Positions 54,767 through 64,000 of a DNA stretch of 64,000 nt are shown here, one piece after another (position 1 is the first letter of the stretch; every line of letters begins with the position of its first letter). The DNA comes from Symsagittifera roscoffensis (taxonomy: Eukaryota; Xenacoelomorpha; Acoela; Convolutidae): positions 30,158,833 to 30,222,832 of the forward strand of contig NC_087062.1 in NCBI RefSeq assembly GCF_963678635.1, given 5' to 3'. A program made the translations under genes and the position numbers. The notes under the pieces were generated by a model, which was not told the DNA's origin, did no database searches, and saw only the letters and a list, made by a program, of their open reading frames with translations.

Positions 54767-57240
54767 TTTCTACTGTTTTACCGAAAACGAAGCTGTTGTT
54801 ATAAAAAACTTCATAGAATTTAAAAGTTTCTAGGTCCCATCCATCCTAACTGAAACACATAATCCCAAACGGATATTTTTGGCCATATTTGGAACATGTG
54901 TTTTCTACAAACAAATTATTTTCGCCCATTATAATAATTAAGCAAGTTTCCAACTAAGCGTGGTCCCCTGTGCCTATTCGACAAATTTTTTTTTAGGTTT
55001 TTTTTATGGGGAACTTTATCAAACGCAATCGAAAAGTCTGTGTAAAACGCAAAGACCTCGCAAGATTGATCTTCGTCGAGAGCCGCGTGAAATGATTTCG
55101 AAGAAAATTAGCATGAACACTGTTGACAACGCCGTCAATTTCTACTTGTTGGGTAATTTCCTGATGCGCTTCAAATTTTTGAAAATTATGTTCAGAGTCT
55201 GCCATTTTCCTACCAGTTTTGTGGAAACAATTTCGTTGAAACCCGTCCAGGCCTCTAGTTTTTTTCGGATCTAATATTGCTAAAAATTCATGAAGAGTAT
55301 CTATCGATCCGCTGAAATTCGTCAATGTTGGGTTTGCTATTCCTCTGTCTTGAATACAAAATGATTCTTCAAGTGAAAGAACAGAATGGAAAAATTAACT
55401 CAAAATGCCCACTTTTTCATTTTGATTACTGCCACATTTTCCATTTAAATTATAACTTTGTGTAAATTACAGAATTTATTTCAGCTTTTGATGTGTTTAA
55501 AAATCATATTTGTGTCCTTTCGTCACATACTTTTTTGCAGATATCTGAGTCTGTTCCTTTCATCAGCTTCAGTTGCAATCACAATGCTCGAAAATTATCA
55601 GGTGGCTCTTTTTGTAGCTTGTGGATTTTACAAGAAGTAATTGTTGCTGCGTTTGTGGTTTGTTTTTAAAAATATAAGAGCTTGTAGAAATCCTCGGTTT
55701 ATGTCTCGTTCTTCGTGGAGCACATAGCCCGATGAGATCATCACAAAATTCGCAGAACTCGATACTCATTTTATCTATGTTGGTATAAATGCTGGGCTCA
55801 AAAAATGCACAATTCATCATTCTATTTAGTTGGTCATAATCTGCAGTGCCGAATGTTCAGTAGTTCTCTATGATCCGCTTAAAAAATTGGTGCGGAAATT
55901 CCTCCAAGATTTGTTTTGCCTAGATATCTGAGCAACCATATACTTTAGAAAATATTTCGTTTTTTTTTTCTTTTTGAGATTGGACATGACAGTTTCCACA
56001 GAACGCAACATCAAGCAAGTTATTGGATCATGTATAGATTCTACCGCCAGTTTCAATAGTTTTTCATCAAACAGGTTAATAGTTTTTTGTCAAACTCATC
56101 GCTACTCGTTAGAGTCTCCCAATTCGTGCTTGGAAAATGTATGTCTCCGCAAATTAGAAACGGTGAGTTTTCGGGAAAATTATTCACTAGTTTTTCAAAA
56201 TTTTCTTTTTTTATCTTGTTTGCTATTATGAGATGGTTTGTAGAAAACGCAACGGTCTGATTCGTTACCATCTCTTTTTACTCTGCACACTTCACGCAAT
56301 TCAAGAGGATTGTGCTACAATACAAGAGATTGTATACTGTTTTTTGACAGCAATCAGTGATTCACCATGAGCATTAACATCAGATTCACGTAGTCTGATC
56401 TGTTTATGGTGAAATCTGTAGGCATAAGTTCAGACGACATTATTTGTGATTTAAGCGAGGCTTTGCACAGAAAAATGGTGTGAAATTTTTCGCATAGGTT
56501 CGTACTCGAAATTTTTGATCTTCTTCATTGTTAACCAAGCTTCTAGTATTGATTTGCGCAATAATAAGGAAATTTATTTTTTCTACTAGGATTTGAGAAT
56601 GCTTCCAATTCTACTTTCACTCCATTGTCCAAATCGGCACAATGCCCTTTTTTGTTTGACTGGTAATCACCTTTGTGTTTCCGGTTTGGTTCAGTTTCTT
56701 GTCGTATTTCGAAAACAAAGTGTTGTTTTTGGCAGAATTTTTGAAGCTCTTTAGGCCATCGTCTTTGAGATGAACTCTATCTAGTATAAAGTAGCATCTG
56801 CCTCAAGCAAGGATTTGACACCGCTAGAATTCTACTCGACTCTTGGCTGAACTCTCGGTGAAACTCTCTGAGCTCTCGCTCGAATAATTTCTTGATGACT
56901 CTTGCACTCGCACGGTTTTCGTCCCGTTCGAGAATACTCGGAACAAAAACGCTACTTTTCATTCTACGGCAGTCGCAGACTGCAAGCTCGATCAGGTTTT
57001 GGGCTGTTACTAGAAGGCTCGATTCTGTAGAGTTGATCGTTGCCACCAATATACAGAATGATGATATCGAATTTTGCTTCGGTGGCGCTGGGATTAGGTC
57101 GTATGCTTGCTTTATACCAGCACAAGGGAGTGACAGGATACTGAGCTTTCCGGCTTCCACAAACTTGACCTGCGAATCTGGTATCAATTAGTATTTCTTC
57201 AGAGAAGCTTTGAAAACATGAAACCTGCAATGTCAAGGCA
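54300..57240 (-). pseudogene. older LINE: esterase-type ORF1, endonuclease, RT remnants
   Basis: Read on - from 57240. SGNH-esterase-like pieces come first (DSQVKFVEAGKLSILSLPCAGI, then in another frame FDIIILYIGGNDQLY, then a charged helix), as in ORF1 of some CR1/L2-clade LINEs. Next, endonuclease around 56270-56050 (FLICGDIHFPSTNWETLTSS). Next, RT linker and motifs around 55325-54990 (ILDPKKTRGLDGF) and a DFSIAFDKVPHKK-like segment in another frame. Last, RT at 54625-54320 with FSTGCPTGL and LHLFADVIKN, where the second catalytic Asp of FADD is replaced by Val. Many frameshifts; certainly inactive. A (TAC)n tract interrupts it. Confidence 0.75.
54689..54767. repeat. (TAC)n microsatellite within older LINE, second copy
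   Basis: About 26 TAC units in the same position of the LINE sequence as at 53061, but longer, followed by TATTTCTACTG. Confidence 0.95.
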
Positions 57241-59519
57241 TACTAGGAACTTGTTTTAAAAATCCTCCCATTGAAGTTCTGCCACACTATTTTCGATTCA
57301 AAACAATAATCAAATTTTTTAATTTGAAACTATTTGAAACTGAAACGATGATCCTCTGTCAAAATAAATTTTCCTCTAGAAGTGTGGACTAATTTGTTTA
57401 CGGGAAAACAGTCTTGTATCCGATTACAAAACCCATGCTTATCCTCAAGGTAATTAATGAAAAGTATGTAATATGAATGGTTTAATGAGTTTATGCAGCT
57501 TTGAATGATTTGAGCTGACCAGCTTGCTGCCCCACATTTGTATATATTAGAGCAAAAAAACTCTGCTCCGCCTAATTATTTAGCTTTGTGCTAGCGTTTT
57601 CCACAATTTTGTGCGATTTTTAAAAATCTCTAAGGCTTAGAAGTTTTTGCAGGGTGCCCGACTTCACACCCACGGAATTCAAGCTGAATTCTCAAAAGAG
57701 GTGCTTAAAATTGAAAGTTTTCTCAATGATTTTTATGATGATTTTATTCTAGAATTCATGAAATTGTTTTTACACAAGTCATGAAGGTCAGAAACAATCA
57801 TGGTAACCAAATTCGCTACAATCTTCCTTAATAATTTTTCTTTTTTTTCTTTTTTTTAAACAAATTAGAAGGTCAGAATTTATCATGTTGGCTTAAATTA
57901 CTGTGCAAGTCCATTATTATCTCATCTAGTCAAAAAACCATCAGAAATTCAAAAATTAGAGAGAAGTGAAGTATAACGTGGATGAAATAAAGAAGAATAA
58001 GGTGGTTGGGAATCAAGCCAACCATATTCAGAAAACTAAAACCTGCGAAGAATAATTAGGAGTTTGAAGTCCCTCATAATGATTGAACTGACAGAAGACA
58101 ACGGGTCTATCAGAAAACTATACTAGACTGTGCTTTCGTTTCCTGGGCGCTACAAAAGAAACTTCTCATCGAGAGTAATTTTAACTTTAAGGTGCCGAGA
58201 ACACAGGCAGCGTTTGCAACCTGTAATGCGAGAGCAACGCCCTGCTCAAGAAAACAACCAAACGAAAACTCTGTGCAGTTTTTATAAATTAGGGAGTGTA
58301 ATAAAAGTGTAACACGAAAAAAAGTAAAAAAAAAAGTAGCCATGATTGAAAATCAAATTAATCAGACCGAGAAAACTAATAACGGCACAGAAGAAGTCGA
58401 TTTTGTTTGAAATTGAAATTGAACTGATAGCGAGCGATTTGAAAAAAAAATTTCAAGAAATATTTATGATCAATAGTTCGATGGAAGTGTTAACTGTTTT
58501 ATTCACCCGCAAGTAAATACCGCCGCAAAGTAAAATTCGATTTTTAAACAATTGGCTAGTGTGAAAATAGAGCTTTACGTGCTTTTGAAAGCCAATTTTT
58601 TGTGCTTCTTGTGCCATCGGGTCGACAAAAATGGTACTGTCTAAAGGCTATGAGCAGAGCCGCGCAAATTAACTTAACTACATGAATAGTGATTTCATGG
58701 CTGGGTCTCCGTATTTCCAGACCACGAGGCCGCTTCTAAGAACAGGACTGGTACACTATCATTGTAATGTTACTATATTATTGCTGCTTTTTCAAAGTAG
58801 AGAAATTCACCCCATCCATCGCAGATGGATCGACCCTTTCCCGGAACTCCTAGCTTCTCATATTCTGAAAAAAAACTGATGTTAATAAATTAAACCCAGG
58901 CCACAAGAGGAAGCTAAAGACTATTAATAAGATAGTTCTCCAGGTTAACAAGAAGCCCTACCGGATTCTTCCACTTCACCGAAGAAGCGCCTTCGTCACT
59001 ACCAGGAAGGGTAGCAAATCAATTTCTCGTCCTTCCCGATACGTGAAACGGGGAAGTAACGATTGCAGCTGCAACTCGAAGAGCTTCTTTCTTCAATATT
59101 CTTTCCATCGTAGTTCACGTTTGTAGTGACTTTTCTCATACCAGTCGTCTTTTTTTGGAAATTAAACTGCTTTTGCACGTTCCAATCGAAAATTTCAAAA
59201 TAGTTTTTTTTACTTGATAATCCGTATGAAAATCAACGGCATTCCGGTCGATTGACACAAGTTAGGTTGCTGTCAAATAAATTATCGCAACAATTGATTG
59301 TTCAAAAAGTATATAGAGAGCGGGCAGTACAATTATTTCAAACGAGTAGTTGTTTTTGGACGACAATGAAATTGAATTATGCTGCAATCACTGTCTAGAT
59401 TTACGCTGTCTTTGTTGTCTCTTCTGTTTGGATTCTGTTGATATTGAATTACGCTGCGATTGTTGATGTGATAATTCAGACTAACGTTAACACACCTCCG
59501 GTACTTCGAGGTTTCGATA
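57241..59519. other. intergenic, no gene recognised
   Basis: Contains one copy of the CAGTCTTGTATCCGATTAC / CCCATGCTTATCCTCAAGG module at about 57400-57450. Several open frames of 60-77 codons lack motifs. GC-richer patches at 58180-58260 and 58950-59060 hold small hairpins but no recognised gene. Confidence 0.45.
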
Positions 59520-60310
59520 AACAAAAAATGGCATATCTCGAGACCTGAGATCATTTGAACGCTCAAACTTGAAAGCAAAAGCTGCAACCCCTGAGAACAC
59601 CCTGAAACCATCCATTTACAGTTGTTATTTTCAAAATTTGAGAATTTTTTTTAAATTTAGGTTGCTTTAAAGCCAAACCTTGAAAAAGCAGGAAAACGTT
59701 ATATCTGGGGAACTAAATAACCAGCGAAGATATCTTTTGAGGCAAGATTTGCAACCATGGAGAAAATCATAAGAGCGACCCACTGTAGGGTTGGGAAATT
59801 CAAAGTTTGTTATGTTTTTCCTGAGGTTTGAAACAACAGTGAAAAAATGTCAAACCAAGGAGGCTAAAATGATATCAGCAGCCATAACCGGGGGAAAATT
59901 TCCAACACTTGAGACTAACATGGAAGCTTCCAGCTGTAGATGCGAGAATTTCCATTTTTTAAAAAAAATAATTTGAAAATAATTTTTTTTTATTTTGAAA
60001 AATTTCAAGAAGAAATTCAGACAAAAAAATCAAATCTAAGAGGCTCAAATCAATTGAGCAGTTGAATTTGAAGTAAAGGCTTGCAATTCTTGAGAGTTTT
60101 TTGATAACACGCAATAATAGGGTTGAGATTTTTCAATTTTGTTGCGCTCTTTGTAAAATCCCTGTTTATTGGAAATTTTTTGATAAATATGTCAGCAAAA
60201 CCTCGTATATCAGAATCTTAAAAGATTTGAGCGGTCTCAATTGGAGGACAAAATTTCAAGTATAGAGACTTTGACACCACCCATTTTTCTTCATGCGACT
60301 TTTGAAATTT
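59520..60310. repeat. degenerate tandem repeat, period about 170-190 bp
   Basis: Four or five diverged units share the order (ATATCT/ATATCA)-GA-(C/A)CT, then GAGCG-TCAA or similar, then GCAA-ATTTGCAACC-like, then TTGAGA and CACCC. Starts are near 59536, 59700, 59870, 60030 and 60207, with TAGGGTTG(G/A)GA between some units. Identity is low, so limits are approximate. Confidence 0.4.
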
Positions 60311-60769
60311 GGCTATTTATTTAAAACTAAGTTTTCTAATTTGAAATAAGATAAATAAAAAGAAACTATCGTATCTCGTTAACTAAAAGGATTCGCGTAT
60401 TCATATTACGCTAATTTATAACTCGGCTCATTAAACATTGAGTTCAAACTGGAAAAAGCAAAACAATTTCTTATTTGTTGAATAATACGATGTAGCTCCA
60501 ATGTGTAAAAATTTTTCTATTAATTATGCACAATTAATATGTTGAAAAACCTGAAGCATGGTGAGAAAGTGAAGCCCGCATTTTGAGGTGTGAAACTCCT
60601 TACTTCCTTACAGAATGCTGGGACAATTTACCAATAAGCAAAAAAAAACAGAATTCTAATCCGCCTGCCCCGGAGAGAATAAGTACACTGCTCGTTGTTG
60701 GGAAGGTCAGAAACAAAACACCCGATTTGGATACAACAATTTGATGAACTGTAACTACAAACAGCACCC
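60311..60769. other. non-coding, no recognised feature
   Basis: AT-rich sequence with a short GC-richer patch at 60655-60720 before the assembly gap. Confidence 0.4.
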
Positions 60770-60969
60770 NNNNNNNNNNNNNNNNNNNNNNNNNNNNNNN
60801 NNNNNNNNNNNNNNNNNNNNNNNNNNNNNNNNNNNNNNNNNNNNNNNNNNNNNNNNNNNNNNNNNNNNNNNNNNNNNNNNNNNNNNNNNNNNNNNNNNNN
60901 NNNNNNNNNNNNNNNNNNNNNNNNNNNNNNNNNNNNNNNNNNNNNNNNNNNNNNNNNNNNNNNNNNNNN
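60770..60969. other. assembly gap of 200 N
   Basis: Exactly 200 undetermined bases, which may be a placeholder length. Order and distance across it should not be trusted. Apparent open frames across it are meaningless. Confidence 1.
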
Positions 60970-61521
60970 AAAACAAAAAAGAAAAGTATTAGAATTAATT
61001 CTGAAAGTCTAAGACCTGTTTTTAAAACATGACATTTAAGTAATTGCATAAAACCTGATGAGGTTAATTTCTTAACAAAAATTTTACCTCATAAAGTTTT
61101 TAAACGAAAGTATTGTTGAGCTCCATGCTCCAGTGCTCACTTTTTTGTTGTGTTTTTTATGAAACCAGGTTTGCCGAGATGTGGGCAAACCGCGTAAATT
61201 TCTATCAATTTAAAAAAAAATCGAATCTAGTTATTGAACGTGAAAGTCTTTGAGGTTATAAGTAAAAAAAGACAAGGTAAGATAAGTCATGGCTATGATA
61301 TCGTCCAGCATGTGCAGAAAATGAAAAAAAAAGCAAAATGACCCATGTGTTCGGGGTAAAAAATATAACGTGGTAAAAAGATTGGAAAAGCTGTTGATCG
61401 ATAAATTTTGGATAAAACAAACAAGGAAGTGAAATGACTGGTAAGGTCTTTGCAATAATTCGTGAACGAATGTATGGACTTGTTGAGAGTACAAAAAGGT
61501 AAATGAATCCAATGAAAATCA
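60970..61521. other. 3' flank of BEL/Pao pol, no LTR recognised
   Basis: AT-rich sequence downstream of the - strand pol remnant. I found no convincing TG...CA long terminal repeat; its partner would lie outside the window. Confidence 0.4.
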
Positions 61522-64000
61522 TTATTTGGGGAAAACTCTAGACAGTTTAACTACTGGCCGTACATTTTTATCATGAGGAGTCTGGACTGTCACCGATCTG
61601 ACTGTTCCGTCGGTGGCTGCGTGAACCTTGAGAACTTTAGCGAGAGACCAAAGACCTCGTGGTGTATAATCTTCTAATACCCAGACAAGATCATCGATTG
61701 CCAAGCTGTTGGAGGCCGTGTTCCATTTAGTCCGAATTTGCCTTTTTGGAAGCTACTCAGCGAGGAAACGATTCCAGAACTGTTGAGCGAGAAGCTGCAC
61801 GTTTTTTCCGCGATTTGGAAAGAGTGCTGATTTATGCAGAAATATGCCAGGTGGTACATTAATTGATGGCCTACCGAAAAGGAAGTGAATCGGGGTGAGC
61901 TGGAATGGGTCATTTATAACGCAGGAACGTTAGTTAAAGGACACGAGTTCATGCTGGAACCGATTTCGCAAAAAAGAAGTTCAGCGTGTTATCATGCAAT
62001 GTTTGCGAACCAATAAAATTATAGAGAGACAACTTAAAAAATTGAACTAGTCGCTCCCAGCTGCCACCAAAAAGAGGCACGGCTGGAGGGTTGAAAAACT
62101 TTTCTATATCTATGTCAATGAGTCATAGTTTGTCTTCGAAATAAGAACTTTGAGCTAAGTCGCTTACTGAGCTCTTGAGGACTTTATTCGCACTGAAAAA
62201 AGAAGAAGAAGCGTTGTCCGATATGATGCAATGAATTGTGCTGTTAGTAGACAAGTCTGGTGATACTTCTAAGTGTACCGCGCGTACAACCAAACAGGTG
62301 AAGAGAAGTATATATCTCGAATATCGATTGTTGTTATCGTAAAACGAGAAAGATCCTATGAAGTCCAGTCCAGTAGTATAAAACCGATAATGATTTGCCG
62401 TCGGTAATCGATGTTTTGGCACTTCCTGCAACATTCTACGGCAAGAAAGGCAGTTTCAAATAGTTTGCCTTACAGTTAAACGACAACGGAGGATCCAGTA
62501 GTTTTCCTTGAGAATCAGAAACTTGACTATGTGGTTTGGTCCATCTAGATTGATGGGATATCTAGAGGTAATCAAAAATGGTGCTTTGGACAAGCGACCT
62601 GGAGCACGATTACGGTCATGATCGTCGATGAAAATGCACAAAATTTGAAGTCTAATTGATGGAGAAACTTGACTATTTTACGGGGAAGTCAGATTCTTGA
62701 CATAATTTTATCAAGTAAGTGTAAGCTTTTGCATGATGAGACAATTTTAGATGAGAGCTTCGCTTCTTAAATTTGGCGCCGGTCAAGGAGCAGAAAGCAA
62801 CTGAGCGAATGAGCCTGTTCCAAACGCTAATGCTAAACCTTAGAGTTACATTGAACAGTAGAAATATTAGCCGGCATAATCTAAACTGTGATTTGATTTA
62901 GCTGAAGCAGATCTTGTTGGGGCCAATGAGATTGGTCCTTCCAAAGAAATTGAGGTCTCTGCAACCAGTGCATATTAATTGATGGCCCATGGAAGTCCAA
63001 CCGGCTTTTCTTTTGTTTTTTTGTCGGAATGTATTTCCAATTGCGAGAGCTGCAGATATTCAAAATCTTAGCTAATGGTTTGCAACGAAGATTTTGTGTC
63101 GAACTTGAGGCGCTCTCAACCAGTAAAGAACAGTAGTGCTCTCTTACGAAAAATGACGATTGCATGTTTTGTAATCTGACTCTTCAACGATGAAATTAGC
63201 TATTTGCCCGCCTTAGACAGCTTCTTGCAGCTCCAAGTTAGGGATCTTCAATCGCTTTATTTGTGCGACTCGGACTTTACCCATCAAAAACTTGACCGAC
63301 GCGGTGTTATCTGTGTAGGCTATCCTGAGAAAAGCTACTGTCGAGAGCCTAAACTTTGAGGCGTCTGTAAATTGTGGAGATCTCTAGTTACTGTTTATGT
63401 TCCGATGATCAAGTTTTGAGGCACGTAAAGTGTTTCAAAAGTTTTGATTTCGTTTTTCCTTTCAATGAAATCTGGAATTAAGGAAAGTTCGATTACTTTG
63501 TCCAATTTCGGGACTTGACTTCAAACTGACTGAAGTATTATTCTCAATCGAATGGTTAGAGGTGCTGCAAAACCAAGAGGGTCAAAGATTGAAGCCACAA
63601 AACTCACAAAATCCGTTGGGTCATTTCTTTTTTGGGCTGAAAGTTTTGAAAAAATGTCTTATCAAGTATATGTGTCCGTAATCGGATCCCATGGAAGTCC
63701 AAGAACACGTTGCTGCTGGGGTTTGCTGTTGTGCTGGTCCACAAATAGCGGCGAATCAGTCAGTTCTAGCAACGACTGATCGTTTGAGTTACACTTTGTG
63801 AGGTTAAATCCTCCAAAGGAGAGAGTTTTCAAATATCAGACCTTATTGGATGAGCTTCATCTGGCATTGATGTCGAAATATACAAATCGTCCATGTGAAT
63901 ATTTCTTTCAATAAATTTTCTGAAAGGCTGGTACTTATCTTGATTGTCCATTGAAATTTATGGACTTTTTTAATTAGCTTGTCAGTGTTACGGTCTCCCA
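61522..64000 (-). pseudogene. BEL/Pao LTR retrotransposon pol, decayed, 5' end outside window
   Basis: Read on - from the window end: the RT-connection motif VLGLPWDPITDTY and SIFDPLGFAAPLTIR (~63750-63540), RNase H-linked VESASSSTQNL...WKYIPTK (~63165-62990), H2C2-region GRLSKAPFLITSRYPINLDG (~62600), integrase core KHRLPTANHYRFY, GLDFIGSF, RYILLFTCLVVRAVHLEV (62434-62260) and the Pao C-terminal domain LAIDDLVWVLEDYTPRGLW...VKLSRVFP with stop at 61522. Order and motifs are those of Pao pol (DUF5641 at the end). Several frameshifts and stops; non-functional. N-terminal gag/protease/RT core are outside the window. Confidence 0.85.

Noticed and set aside
60600-61049. 149-codon minus frame across the gap
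   Set aside because: Two thirds of it is undetermined bases.
63552-63779. 75-codon + frame
   Set aside because: Antisense shadow of the BEL/Pao pol segment SIFDPLGFAAP.

Overview
The window is AT-rich, intron-bearing animal nuclear DNA, most likely from an invertebrate. Evidence is spliced cellular genes with GT/AG introns, several LINE and Penelope-like retroelements, a BEL/Pao element, tRNA-derived SINEs and MITEs. I cannot place the species. No prokaryotic or viral gene organisation is visible.

Layout. 1-3.8 kb: MITE copies and the 3' end (TM6 and TM7 exons) of a rhodopsin-like GPCR on +. 3.7-7.9 kb: a 2.17-kb duplication that copied the GPCR last exon, plus three arrays of a 58/71-bp tandem repeat with no stop codon in any + frame. 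8-12.6 kb: non-coding DNA with dispersed SINE-like repeats. 12.6-16.3 kb: a complete five-exon HspBP1-type Hsp70 nucleotide-exchange factor gene on -, with two MITE-type insertions in its last intron. 18.7-23.6 kb: a 2.43-kb tandem duplication carrying a decayed PHD/RT LINE tail. 24.5-33.1 kb: a complete five-exon single-domain glycosyltransferase family 25 gene on - (my splice model gives 293 aa with a signal peptide and all phases compatible). Its long intron 4 holds a fold-back repeat cluster and partial exon copies.

31.4-48.9 kb: three near-identical copies of a ~5.85-kb unit. Each copy carries exons 1-4 of the GT25 gene, truncated exon-4 pieces, an unusual ORF joining a PHD-like zinc finger in frame to the back half of a Penelope-like polymerase (YVDD onward plus GIY-YIG), a hammerhead-like motif, and the 5' part of a LINE. 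48.1-52.8 kb: that LINE in full length, inserted into an older LINE fragment. 54.3-57.2 kb: an older LINE with esterase-type, endonuclease and RT remnants. 59.5-60.3 kb: a degenerate repeat; 60.77-60.97 kb: an assembly gap. 61.5-64 kb: a decayed BEL/Pao pol on -.

Most interesting points: (1) the same 33 bases lie at the 5' edge of two different retroelements, and both complete host genes have a splice acceptor only 7-16 bases before ATG. Together these suggest spliced-leader trans-splicing and leader capture by retrotransposition. (2) The PHD/Penelope chimera. (3) The triplicated 5' half of the GT25 gene, with only one 3' exon downstream. (4) The all-frame-open satellite. All assignments are from reading the sequence; no database search was run.
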